Part shown: in pieces, positions 1 to 7,098 of the stretch
Layout of the letters: each line of letters begins with the position of its first letter
How positions within the stretch are numbered: position 1 is the stretch's first letter
Origin: Streptomyces triticirhizae
GTDB lineage: Bacteria; Actinomycetota; Actinomycetes; Streptomycetales; Streptomycetaceae
Length of the DNA: 41,104 nt
Assembly: GCF_003696235.1 (NCBI RefSeq)
Contig: NZ_RFFJ01000031.1
Location: forward strand, 1-41,104
Reading direction: 5' to 3'
Position numbers and translations under genes: made by a program
The notes under the pieces: model-generated
Told to the model about the DNA's origin: nothing
The model's input: the letters and a program-made list of their open reading frames with translations, nothing else
The model's database searches: none

Positions 1-270
1 GACTCGTCGCGGTGCGTCGGCGGTACGTTTATCTGCCTACTGGTGAACACTGTCGCACCGTGCGTAACGAATCCCCGGTGTCGCCCACACCGCCGGCGCG
101 TCCGCTGTCCCCCGGACGGGGGCGCGACCTCACCCGTTAGCCCCGCGAGCGCGCGGCCGGGCGGGCGCCCTGCCGCCTGACGGAGCGGCCGTGTGCCGGC
201 GGGCCTGCCGCGTGACGGAGCGGCCGTGCGACGGGCCGGGCCCGCGCCGGCGGGCCGCTTCGGCCGTCCG
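1..270. other. Gene-free left edge
   Basis: No convincing gene is seen. Open frames here lack a ribosome-binding site and resemble no family I know. The right half is dominated by the 35-bp duplication annotated separately. An AT-richer patch near 28-40 could be part of a promoter for a gene beyond the left edge, but no clear -35/-10 pair is visible. Confidence 0.5.
171..240. repeat. Imperfect 35-bp tandem duplication
   Basis: Positions 171-195 and 206-230 match at 23 of 25 bases, with a period of 35. The core CTGACGGAGCGGCCG (177-191) recurs inverted, one base shorter, at 261-274, where it overlaps the stop codon of the GDSL gene. The inverted copy could form a hairpin with either direct copy in the 3' end of that gene's transcript. 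Confidence 0.75.
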
Positions 271-1590
271 TCAGAGGGCCTGGGCCTCCGTGGTGTGATC
301 GACCAGCTCGGCGAGGTCGACGGCCTCGGCCATGGCGCGGAAGCCGTGGTCGTTCGGGTGCAGCCCGTCGCTGGAGTCGAAGCCGGGCAGCAGCCGGTGC
401 GGCGCCGCCGGGTCGCGCAGCACTCGGTCGAAGTCGACCACGGCGTCGAATATGCCCGCCGTCCTGATCTGGTGGTTCACCTGCTGACGTATCTGCTCCA
501 GCTCCGGCGTCCAGCCCGGATGCCCGCCGAACGGGGCGAGCGTGCCGCCCAGCACCCGCAGGCCCTCCGCCCTGGCCTCCTCGGCCAGCCGGTTCAACCC
601 GTGCACGATCGCCTGGGCGTCCGTCGCCCGGGGCTGGAGCAGGATGTCGTTGATGCCCAGCTGCACCACCAGGGAACGGGCGCCCGGCTGGGGCAGCACG
701 TCGGTGTGGAGCCGGCTCAGCCCGGCCGCGCCGTTGAACAGGCGGTCGGGTGCGCCGTCCCGCAGCAGCCGGTTGCCGCTGATGCCCTGGTTGAGCACCG
801 CGAGGTTCGGCGCCTCGGCGTCCCCGCGCAGCCGCGCCGCCAGGAAGTCCGTCCAGCGGCGGTTGGCGCCCGGCGTCGAGGTGATCCCGTCCGTCAGGGA
901 GTCGCCCAGCACCACCACGGCGCCGTCGGCCTGGGAGGTGAAGACCTGGACGCCGGTGAGATAGCGCCAGACATCGGAGGCGTGGGCGAAGCCGGAGCCC
1001 GACAGCCGGCTGGTCTGGTCGCCCCGTGCCAGGTAGTTGGGCTGCTGCGCCATCCGGTGGTAGGTCACGGGGCCCGAGGACTCCGGCGTGTAGAGGGAGA
1101 CCAACAGGTCAGCGGCGTGCGGCAGTTCGAGCGGGGCGGCGTCGGACAGCACCGAGCCGCCGGCCGGCACGGTGACCGAGGTGCCGTCCCCGAACGTGAC
1201 CCGGTGCATCGTGCCCTCGTGCGCGGCGGCACCGCCGAGCGCGGAGGAGAGCGCGACCGTGACCCGGGTGAAGGTGACCGGGCGGCTGCCGTAGCGGTTC
1301 GACAGCTCTATCCGCACCCCGTTGCCCCCCACGGAGGTGCGCACCACGTTCCTGATCGTCTGGTCCGGGAGACCGTCCCTGGTGCCGGGCTCGGCGCCCG
1401 ACGGCGCGGCCGACCACGTGGCGACCCACTCGCCCTGGGCAGCCGGCACCACCTCGGGCGCCGAAGGCGCCGGGGCGGCGATGTCCACCCGCTCCCCCCG
1501 CCCCGTGCCGATGGCAAGGGCGACCCCGAGCAGAACCACAAGCAAAGCGGCGAGCAGGCCGAAGGCCCCTCGCTTACTGACCACTCCCAC
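271..1590 (-). CDS. Exported GDSL/SGNH-family lipase/esterase
   Basis: A 439-residue SGNH/GDSL hydrolase, probably secreted or membrane-anchored, that would cleave ester or acetyl groups on an unknown substrate. A hydrophobic segment at about residues 10-30 (GLLAALLVVLLGVALAIG) is the signal or anchor. A beta-rich region follows, then the SGNH blocks: VVLGDSLTDG with the nucleophile Ser, GISGNRL with the oxyanion Gly, GINDI with the Asn of block III, and the catalytic pair in DGLHPNDHG near the C-terminus. The start is uncertain between GTG 1590 and GTG 1584, neither with a strong ribosome-binding site. The frame stays open far upstream but that part is the shadow of the DUF445 gene. The gene is divergent from the DUF445 gene. 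Family call is firm; substrate unknown. Confidence 0.88.
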   Translation of the reverse strand: MGVVSKRGAFGLLAALLVVLLGVALAIGTGRGERVDIAAPAPSAPEVVPAAQGEWVATWSAAPSGAEPGTRDGLPDQTIRNVVRTSVGGNGVRIELSNRYGSRPVTFTRVTVALSSALGGAAAHEGTMHRVTFGDGTSVTVPAGGSVLSDAAPLELPHAADLLVSLYTPESSGPVTYHRMAQQPNYLARGDQTSRLSGSGFAHASDVWRYLTGVQVFTSQADGAVVVLGDSLTDGITSTPGANRRWTDFLAARLRGDAEAPNLAVLNQGISGNRLLRDGAPDRLFNGAAGLSRLHTDVLPQPGARSLVVQLGINDILLQPRATDAQAIVHGLNRLAEEARAEGLRVLGGTLAPFGGHPGWTPELEQIRQQVNHQIRTAGIFDAVVDFDRVLRDPAAPHRLLPGFDSSDGLHPNDHGFRAMAEAVDLAELVDHTTEAQAL

Positions 1591-1633
1591 GCGTCGATGA
1601 TCCCACGAGCCACTCGGGCGGGCGCACCGACTG

Positions 1634-1668
1634 TCCACAGGTTGCGGATCATCACACCGGCCTGTGGA
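1634..1668. promoter_or_regulatory. Inverted repeat in a divergent promoter region
   Basis: Perfect 8-bp arms TCCACAGG (1634-1641) and CCTGTGGA (1661-1668) are separated by 19 nt, in the 171-bp gap between the divergent GDSL and DUF445 genes. The outer bases also resemble DnaA boxes: CTGTCCACA at 1631-1639 differs at one base from the actinobacterial TTGTCCACA. It could bind a dimeric regulator or DnaA. Confidence 0.4.
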
Positions 1669-1761
1669 TGGCGGATGCGGTGGAAACGGCGGAACGGGGG
1701 ATGATGCGGGAACGGCGTGCGGGGTGTGCGTCGTTGCCAACGGCGAACGCGGAGGGAGCGG

Positions 1762-3096
1762 ATGGCGATGCGGACCGAGGGCGCCGAGCGCGCCGTGGGC
1801 GGGGGCGCGGAGCGCTCCGTGAGCGCGAGCCAGGCCGGCGTGCTCACCGCCGCCGACGAGTTGAAGCGGCGCGGCCTGCGCCGGATGAAGGGGGTCGCCA
1901 CCGGGCTGTTGGTGGTCGTCGCGGTCGTCTACGCGCTGGCCACCTGGGCGGAGCACAGCGGGGCCGGCCCCTGGGCCGGCTATGTGGCGGCGGCGGCCGA
2001 GGCCGGGATGGTGGGCGCGCTGGCGGACTGGTTCGCGGTGACCGCGCTCTTCCGCAGGCCGCTGGGCCTGCCCATCCCGCACACCGCGATCATCCCGACG
2101 AAGAAGGACCAACTGGGCCAGTCCCTCGGCGAGTTCGTCGGGGAGAACTTCCTCTCCGAGGAGGTGGTCAGGGACAAGCTGCGCTCGGTCGAACTGGCCC
2201 AGCGGCTCGGTGACTGGCTGGCCGTACCGGCCAACGCCGACCGCGTCACCGCCGAGTTGGCCACGGCGGCGCGCGGCGGGCTGCGGGTGCTGCGGGACGC
2301 GGACGTCCAGGCGGTGCTGGGCGAGTCGATCACCCGCAGGGCTGGCGCCCAGGAGGTCGCGCCCACGCTCGGCCGGCTGCTGGAGAAGACCATCGCCGAC
2401 GACGGCCACCGCAGGCTCGTCGACCTGGTGTTGGAGGCGGCGCACACGTGGCTGACCGCGCACCGGGACTCGGTGCTGGACGCGGTGGCCGGCGGCTCGC
2501 CCGGCTGGACGCCCCGGTTCGTCGACCGCAAGGTCGGCGAGCGGGTCTACCGCGAGCTGCTGCGCTTCGTCACCGAGGCCAGGCAGCAGCCCGACCACCC
2601 GGCCCGGGCCACGGTGGACCGTTTCCTGGCGGACTTCGCGCAGCAGTTGCAGCACGACCGGGAGACCAGGGAGCGCGTCGAGCGGCTCAAGAACGACCTG
2701 CTGAACCGGCCGGCCGTGCAGGATCTCATCGCCTCGGCGTGGAGCGCGCTGCGGGCGATGATCCTGGACGCGGCGGAGGACGAACGCAGCGCGCTGCGGC
2801 TGCGGGCGCGGTCCTTCGTGCTCACCACGGGCGGGCGGCTGGCCTCGGACGAGCGGCTGCGGGCCAAGCTGGACGGCTGGGTCGCGGACGCCACCACCTA
2901 TGTGGTCAACGGCTACCGCGCCGAGATCACCTCGTTGATCACGGACACGGTGGCCGCCTGGGACGCGCCGACGACCTCCCGCAAGATCGAGCTGCACATC
3001 GGCCGCGACCTCCAGTTCATCCGCCTCAACGGCACGGTGATCGGGGCGCTGGCCGGCCTCCTGATCCACGCGGCCACGCGGGCGTTGGGGGGTTGA
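1762..3096 (+). CDS. DUF445 family membrane protein
   Basis: A 444-residue protein of the DUF445 (YjiN-like) family, of unknown biochemical role. A transmembrane helix lies at about residues 40-58 (LLVVVAVVYALATW). Next comes the conserved amphipathic block GMVGALADWFAVTALF, typical of DUF445, with downstream IPHTAIIP. A long helical region follows, and a hydrophobic helix near the C-terminus (GTVIGALAGLLIHAA) suggests both ends sit in the membrane. The start is ATG 1762, after GGAGGGAG at 1751-1758; ATG 1768 is an alternative. It is transcribed alone, away from the GDSL gene and toward the tRNA. Confidence 0.9.
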   Translation: MAMRTEGAERAVGGGAERSVSASQAGVLTAADELKRRGLRRMKGVATGLLVVVAVVYALATWAEHSGAGPWAGYVAAAAEAGMVGALADWFAVTALFRRPLGLPIPHTAIIPTKKDQLGQSLGEFVGENFLSEEVVRDKLRSVELAQRLGDWLAVPANADRVTAELATAARGGLRVLRDADVQAVLGESITRRAGAQEVAPTLGRLLEKTIADDGHRRLVDLVLEAAHTWLTAHRDSVLDAVAGGSPGWTPRFVDRKVGERVYRELLRFVTEARQQPDHPARATVDRFLADFAQQLQHDRETRERVERLKNDLLNRPAVQDLIASAWSALRAMILDAAEDERSALRLRARSFVLTTGGRLASDERLRAKLDGWVADATTYVVNGYRAEITSLITDTVAAWDAPTTSRKIELHIGRDLQFIRLNGTVIGALAGLLIHAATRALGG

Positions 3097-3161
3097 CATG
3101 TCGTCCCTGCCGGGCCATCGCGGGATCTCCTTCGGAACGGCCTTGCCACGGGCGGCTGTCG

Positions 3162-3167
3162 TAGAAT
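3162..3167 (+). promoter_or_regulatory. Candidate -10 box of the tRNA-Leu gene
   Basis: TAGAAT fits the actinobacterial -10 consensus and ends 11 nt before the mature 5' end of the tRNA, which would give a leader of a few bases. No good -35 hexamer is seen at the usual spacing. Confidence 0.4.
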
Positions 3168-3178
3168 CGCCGGCACGA

Positions 3179-3263
3179 GCGGCCGTGATGGAACTGGCAG
3201 TCATGCTGGGTTTAGGTCCCAGTGCGCTTCACGCGCGTGAGGGTTCGAATCCCTCCGGCCGCA
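3179..3263 (+). tRNA. tRNA-Leu, anticodon TAG (reads CUA/CUG)
   Basis: An 85-nt class II tRNA. The acceptor arm pairs GCGGCCG (3179-3185) with CGGCCGC (3256-3262), and the discriminator base is A3263. The anticodon stem CTGGG/CCCAG encloses the loop TTTAGGT, giving anticodon TAG. The long variable arm, about 15 nt around GCGCTTCACGCGC, is expected for leucine. The T arm is GAGGG TTCGAAT CCCTC. The 3' CCA is not fully encoded, since CC is followed by G. Confidence 0.95.
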
Positions 3264-3293
3264 CCGTTGGCCTCGCGCCACCGCCGAGACGGC

Positions 3294-3334
3294 GGGCCCC
3301 CGGCACCCGTCGACGGATCGGGTGCCGGGGGCCC
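3294..3334. terminator. Strong hairpin between tRNA-Leu and osmC
   Basis: Perfect 16-bp inverted repeat: GGGCCCCCGGCACCCG (3294-3309) pairs with 3319-3334 around a 9-nt loop. It lies between the convergent tRNA and osmC genes and could terminate both. There is no U-tract, as is common in actinobacteria. Confidence 0.8.
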
Positions 3335-3345
3335 AACGCGGTGCC

Positions 3346-3774
3346 TCAGTCGAGGAGTTCGGCCTCAAGGGTGATGGGGGCGCCGGCCAGCGCCTTGCTC
3401 ACCGGGCAGTTCTCCTTGGCGGTGTTGGCGGCCTCCTGGAAGCCCTCGGCGGTCAGGCCCGGCACCTTCGCCTGGACCTTCAGCACGATGCCGGTGATGC
3501 CGGTCCCCGGCTGGAAGGTGACGTCGGCCGAGGTCCGCACCGTCTCCGGCGGGGTGCCGGCGCCGGCCAGCCCGTGCGAGAGCGCCATCGAGAAGCACGC
3601 GGAGTGCGCGGCGGCGATCAGTTCCTCGGGGCTGGTCCGCCCCTCGGGGGCCTCCGCGCGCGAGGGCCAGGTCAGATCGAAGGTGCCGAGCCCGGACGAG
3701 TCCAGGTTCACCTTCCCGGCCCCCTCCATCAGAGAGCCTTCCCAGTTGGTCGTCGCGGTGCGTGTGGTTGCCAT
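3346..3774 (-). CDS. OsmC family peroxiredoxin
   Basis: A 142-residue cytoplasmic thiol peroxidase of the OsmC branch of the OsmC/Ohr family, which reduces organic hydroperoxides with two cysteines. The whole domain is present: the N-terminal WEG region, TSPEELIAAAHSACFSMAL with the peroxidatic Cys at residue 60, and ENCPVSKAL with the resolving Cys at 123. Length and Cys positions match E. coli OsmC (about 59 and 125). The start is ATG 3774, preceded by GGGAGG at 7-8 nt spacing. It is transcribed alone toward the bidirectional hairpin at 3294-3334. No OhrR-like gene is adjacent. Orthologues are often induced by osmotic or oxidative stress, but no known operator is recognisable here. Confidence 0.95.
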   Translation of the reverse strand: MATTRTATTNWEGSLMEGAGKVNLDSSGLGTFDLTWPSRAEAPEGRTSPEELIAAAHSACFSMALSHGLAGAGTPPETVRTSADVTFQPGTGITGIVLKVQAKVPGLTAEGFQEAANTAKENCPVSKALAGAPITLEAELLD

Positions 3775-3915
3775 GGGCGATCCTCCCGAAGGAATAACCA
3801 GAAGCAGGTCGCGTACACGCTATCGCTGCGCCGCCCACGCCCGGAAAGCGGCGGCCCGAGCCGCCACCCGGCCTACCGCCGGGCGGGTCCCGGCGCGGAG
3901 CCGCGCCGCCGCCGG

Positions 3916-4119
3916 TCAGCCCAGGGCGGCGACGAGCGCCAACGGCACCCGGGCGGCCAGTTGAGGATCGCTTCGCACGCAGGACGGGCAGGCATGGATC
4001 ACCCAACCCCCTCCCGAGAGGCTGACCTCCAGGCAGGGGAGGACGAGCTCGGCCGTCTCCTCGCAGCTTTCGCGGAACGGCGGTTCGGGCTGGGCGGGAC
4101 TGCTGGGGGAGACGGGCAT
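3916..4119 (-). CDS. Small Cys-containing protein of unknown function
   Basis: A 67-residue protein I do not recognise. The start is ATG 4119 with a good AAGGAG ribosome-binding site 6-7 nt upstream, the main evidence that it is real. It has four cysteines: two spaced in ESCEETAELVLPC and two as CPSC, a possible metal-binding or redox set. The C-terminus is hydrophobic (VPLALVAALG). No signal peptide is seen. It lies 118 nt downstream of the XRE/TPR regulator on the same strand, so the two may be co-transcribed. Confidence 0.6.
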   Translation of the reverse strand: MPVSPSSPAQPEPPFRESCEETAELVLPCLEVSLSGGGWVIHACPSCVRSDPQLAARVPLALVAALG

Positions 4120-4237
4120 GAACGCTCCTTGGTCAACGCGAGCAACGGTTGGTGCGTTCAGCCTCGTTGGTTGTGTGCGGCCCCGACAGGGACGCGACGT
4201 CCCCGTTCGGTGGCGTTAGGTGACTGGTGCTGGCGCG

Positions 4238-5437
4238 TCAGGTGACACCCAGGAGGTCGGCCAGGCGGCGCAGGCCCGCTGGGGGATGAGGGACGGCGGA
4301 CAGGTCGCGGACCAGGGAGACGGCCAGGGTGTGGTGTCTGATCCAGGTTGGTGCGACGCGATCGAGTCGCTCCAGGACGCGGACCGCACTCGGCGCGTCA
4401 CCCAGGTCGGCATGGGCCCAGGCCACGTCCAACAGCAGCCAGGTGCGCCAACTCGGCGGCACGTCCGCGCTCAGCCGCATTCCCTTCGCCAGGGCCAGCG
4501 CCTCGTCGGGACGCGCGTGTTGCACGGCGAGCCGCACGCGTTCGATGCGGACCGAGGAGCGGGAGAAGACGGAGACCAGGCGGCCGTCCGCCGACGGGGG
4601 GAGCGCGGCCAGGCGACCGGCGGCCGCTTCGGCGGCGGTCATCATCTCGTTGGCGCGTTCGTAGTCGCCCGCGCGGGCGGCGGAGGTGGCCGCCGACATC
4701 AACAGTCCGCCCCAGACGCGGACCCCGTCCGTGGTTCCGGCGTGTTCGTGCTCGACCTGATCCGCCGCGTGGACCGCGAGGTTCCAGGCGTCGTCGAGGC
4801 GGGCCTGCCGCTGGTATGACCAGGCCACCGAGGTCGAGATCATCCCCGGCAACAGCGGGTCGGACGACAGTTCGGCGGCGGTCATCGCGCGTTCCAGGGC
4901 GGCGAGCGCCAGGTCGGTCCTGCTCAGGCGGATGGCCAGATGGCCGCCCAGTTGCAGGGACTTGGCCAGCAGCCCGTGCCCGGCGGCGCGCTGGCGGTCG
5001 TTTCCGGCGGCGGCGGCGAAGCGGGCGTTGTTGATGAGCCCCGGCAGCCGGGCGAGTACGTCGTCGAACGTCGCGGCGTGGTAGAGCGTCCAGGTCTCCG
5101 CGATGGACGCCCGCAGCGCACCAGCCGAGAGGCCCGCCTCGCTGGGTTCGGGCGGGCGGCCGAAGAACGGGGGAGCGATGGCTCGGCGCAACGTCACCAA
5201 CTGCGGCGGGTCGGGCTGTTCGACCGAGACGGCGGGTGGTTCGCCGAGCAGCGAGGTCAGCTCCACGCCCAGCCCGTGGGCCAGCGCGTGCAGGGTCGGC
5301 AGGCGGGCGGAGTGCTTCCGCCCCTGCTCCAGCTTCTTCACCACATCGACCGACACCCCGGCCCGCTCCGCCAACTGCTCCTGGGTGAGCCGGCCGATCC
5401 CGCGCAAGCGGGCGATGCGGTCGCCGAGTTGAGCCAT
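4238..5437 (-). CDS. XRE-family HTH regulator with TPR-like C-terminus
   Basis: A 399-residue transcription factor. An XRE/Cro-type helix-turn-helix occupies residues 1-65 (RLTQEQLAERAGVSVDVVKKLEQG is the core). About 330 helical residues follow, with TPR-like pairs such as DLALAALERAMTAAE and RLDDAWNLAVHAADQV. Such C-terminal regions usually bind a peptide or protein. The start is ATG 5437. No Shine-Dalgarno is seen, and TACCCT on the coding strand ends 6 nt before the ATG, so the mRNA may be leaderless. An 18-bp palindrome over that -10 suggests autoregulation. The likely downstream partner is the small protein at 3916-4119. Ligand and targets are unknown. Confidence 0.88.
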   Translation of the reverse strand: MAQLGDRIARLRGIGRLTQEQLAERAGVSVDVVKKLEQGRKHSARLPTLHALAHGLGVELTSLLGEPPAVSVEQPDPPQLVTLRRAIAPPFFGRPPEPSEAGLSAGALRASIAETWTLYHAATFDDVLARLPGLINNARFAAAAGNDRQRAAGHGLLAKSLQLGGHLAIRLSRTDLALAALERAMTAAELSSDPLLPGMISTSVAWSYQRQARLDDAWNLAVHAADQVEHEHAGTTDGVRVWGGLLMSAATSAARAGDYERANEMMTAAEAAAGRLAALPPSADGRLVSVFSRSSVRIERVRLAVQHARPDEALALAKGMRLSADVPPSWRTWLLLDVAWAHADLGDAPSAVRVLERLDRVAPTWIRHHTLAVSLVRDLSAVPHPPAGLRRLADLLGVT

Positions 5438-5445
5438 GTGTCCAG

Positions 5446-5463
5446 GGTAACGACGTCGATACC
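5446..5463. promoter_or_regulatory. Near-perfect palindrome over the XRE regulator promoter
   Basis: GGTAACGACGTCGATACC is an 18-bp palindrome broken only by one symmetric A/A mismatch pair. It starts 9 bp upstream of the regulator's ATG and overlaps its putative -10 TACCCT (complement of 5444-5449). Size, symmetry and place fit an operator for the regulator itself. Confidence 0.6.
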
Positions 5464-5671
5464 GGGCAGATCCGTGCGCGCGACGGGAGGAGTCGTGTCC
5501 GATGACGAGGGGCACGGATCACGGTTGTCGCTGCCGAAGGCGGGACGGACGAAGCGCCCATGGCGGGGGCTCCTGAGCATCGCGGAGGGCGCTCGGGTGC
5601 AGACTGAGGGTCAGGCGGCTCCGGGGCTCGGGTGTCGGGGCCGGTAGGCGCGACGCGTGAGGAGTCGTTCG

Positions 5672-6013
5672 GTGTCCGTGGTGAAGATCAACGTGTTGGA
5701 GGTTCCCGCCGAGCAGCGGGAGGAGTTGGAGCGGCGGTTCGCCGGGCGGGCCGGGATGGTGGAGAGCCAGGACGGGTTCGAGTGGTTCGAGCTGCTGCGG
5801 CCCGTCGAGGGGACGGACCGGTATCTGGTGTACACCCGCTGGCGGAGCGAGGAGGACTACCGCAGGTGGGCGGAGGGCTCGATGCGGCAGGCCCACGGCG
5901 GCGGCAACGGAAGCGGCGGCAACGGAAGCGGCGGCGCGGGGCGGAGGCCCGCCGCGACCGGCTCCGAGCTGTGGTCGCTTGAGGTGGTGCGGCAGGCCGC
6001 GCCCAAGGGCTGA
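5672..6013 (+). CDS. MhuD-like haem-degrading monooxygenase (ABM fold)
   Basis: A 113-residue dimeric alpha/beta-barrel protein closely resembling Mycobacterium tuberculosis MhuD, which opens haem to mycobilin and releases iron in the cytoplasm. Counting from GTG 5672, the three haem-site residues fall at the same numbers as in MhuD: Asn7 (VVKIN), Trp66 (YRRW) and His75 (RQAH). LLRPVEG and the ATGSELWSLEVV tail also match. The start GTG follows GAGGAG at 5659-5664. Odd feature: directly after His75 is a Gly/Ser/Asn-rich insert, with GGNGS twice, about 10 residues longer than this stretch of MhuD. It is divergent from the XRE regulator and convergent with the IclR gene. The family and active site are clear; the product (mycobilin, staphylobilin or other) is not. 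Confidence 0.88.
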   Translation: MSVVKINVLEVPAEQREELERRFAGRAGMVESQDGFEWFELLRPVEGTDRYLVYTRWRSEEDYRRWAEGSMRQAHGGGNGSGGNGSGGAGRRPAATGSELWSLEVVRQAAPKG

Positions 6014-6021
6014 GCCGGGGA

Positions 6022-6043
6022 GGGCCGGGGCGCCGCCCGGCCC
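6022..6043. terminator. Hairpin between convergent genes
   Basis: GGGCCGGG (6022-6029) pairs with CCCGGCCC (6036-6043) around a 6-nt loop. It fills most of the 43-bp gap between the convergent haem oxygenase and IclR-type genes and could serve both. Confidence 0.6.
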
Positions 6044-6056
6044 GGGGCGGGCGGCC

Positions 6057-6830
6057 TCAGATGGTCAGCGACAGCAGCGTCGTGGCCGCCTGGCGGTTCA
6101 ACTCCTCGGCGGCGCGGCGGAGTCGGTGTGCCTGGCCGACCGGCAGGGACAGCGCCAGGCACCCCACGGTCGAGCCGGCCGTCAGCGGCACCGCCGCGCA
6201 CAGCGTGCCGATCGCGTACTCCTGGAAGTCCAACACCGGCATCGTCGGCGGCTGCCGCTCCAGCGCGCTCAGCAGCACCCGCCGGTCGGTGATGGTGCGG
6301 GAGGTGAGCCGGGCGGCGCGGTGGCGGGCGAGGTGGTCCTCGCGGCCGTCGTGGTCGAGCTGGCTGAGCAGGCACTTGCCGATGGCCGTGGCGTGCGCGG
6401 CGGAGCGGAAGTCGACCCACTCGTTGACGACCGGCGCCTCCGGGGTGTCGGAGATCCGGGGCACCTCCAGCTCGCCGTCGGCGTAACGCGCCAGGTACAC
6501 CGGGGCGTTGAGGGAGTCGCGCAGCGCGTCGAGGGCGGCCTGGAGCCGTTCGTCGCGGAACCGCCGGCGGCCCTCCTCGCCGTCGTCCCCGACGCCGCCG
6601 AGCATCAGCAGGACGCGCCCCGGGGCGAAGACCCCCTCGACCGGCTCCTCCACATAGCCCTCGGCGAGCAGCATCCCCATCAGGTGTTCCCGCTGGTCCG
6701 GCGGGAGTCCGGCGGCCTGGGCCAGGTCGTCCGCGCGTATCCCGTCCGGGTGCCCGGCGATCGTCTCCAGCAGTCGCAGGGCGTATCGCACCGAGTGGAA
6801 CGGGGCCGTGCGCCCGGGCGTTGTCGCCAC
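6057..6830 (-). CDS. IclR-family transcriptional regulator
   Basis: A 257-residue regulator. A winged helix-turn-helix lies at about residues 12-62 (SVRYALRLLETIAGHPDGI, then ADDLAQAAGLPP). The IclR effector domain follows, with the characteristic SAAHATAIGKCLLSQL and FQEYAIGTLCAAVPL. The start is GTG 6830, after AGGAGG at 6-nt spacing. It lies 253 nt downstream of ehuA on the same strand, so it could be transcribed with the ectoine transporter or alone; the gap and repeats between favour its own promoter. Control of the ehu operon is a reasonable inference from position only. The recognition half of the HTH is less typical than in well-studied IclR proteins. Confidence 0.88.
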   Translation of the reverse strand: MATTPGRTAPFHSVRYALRLLETIAGHPDGIRADDLAQAAGLPPDQREHLMGMLLAEGYVEEPVEGVFAPGRVLLMLGGVGDDGEEGRRRFRDERLQAALDALRDSLNAPVYLARYADGELEVPRISDTPEAPVVNEWVDFRSAAHATAIGKCLLSQLDHDGREDHLARHRAARLTSRTITDRRVLLSALERQPPTMPVLDFQEYAIGTLCAAVPLTAGSTVGCLALSLPVGQAHRLRRAAEELNRQAATTLLSLTI

Positions 6831-7000
6831 GTCGTCCTCCTGCCAGCGTTCACGAGAGCCCCGCGTCGCCGGGACGCGGAGGGCTGAGCATCCACCAGCG
6901 TAGCGAGAACGGCCCGGGTGGTGCGCCGGTTCACGAAGGAAGAAACGGCGCCCCACCGGGGCCGGCCGACCCGCGCGCGGCCACCGGCCCGCGCGGCCGC

Positions 7001-7098
7001 CTACGGCGGCGTCCACAGCGGCGTCCACGGCGGCGTCGCCTACGGCGGCGCCGCCTGAAGCGCCGTCGGCTGAAGCACGTCGGCTAAAGCACCGTCGC
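7001..7098. repeat. Degenerate 12-15-bp tandem repeats at the ehuA 3' end
   Basis: Read on the plus strand, units begin CTACGGCGGCG, CTGAAGCGCCGTCGG, CTGAAGCACGTCGG and CTAAAGCACCGTCGC. The last contains the ehuA stop codon, so the gene's final 15 bp look copied several times downstream and diverged. It fills part of the ehuA-iclR gap and explains why there is no gene there. Confidence 0.7.

Noticed and set aside
1631..1671. Replication origin suggested by two DnaA-box-like sequences
   Set aside because: Only two imperfect boxes, and no dnaA, dnaN, parAB or AT-rich unwinding region nearby.
1591..3204. Upstream extension of the GDSL frame across the whole DUF445 gene
   Set aside because: It is antisense to a well-supported gene, rich in Arg/Pro/Gly/Gln typical of high-GC shadow frames, with no ribosome-binding site.
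3179..3263. tRNA gene as integration site of a mobile element
   Set aside because: No integrase or repeated copy of the tRNA 3' end was found nearby.
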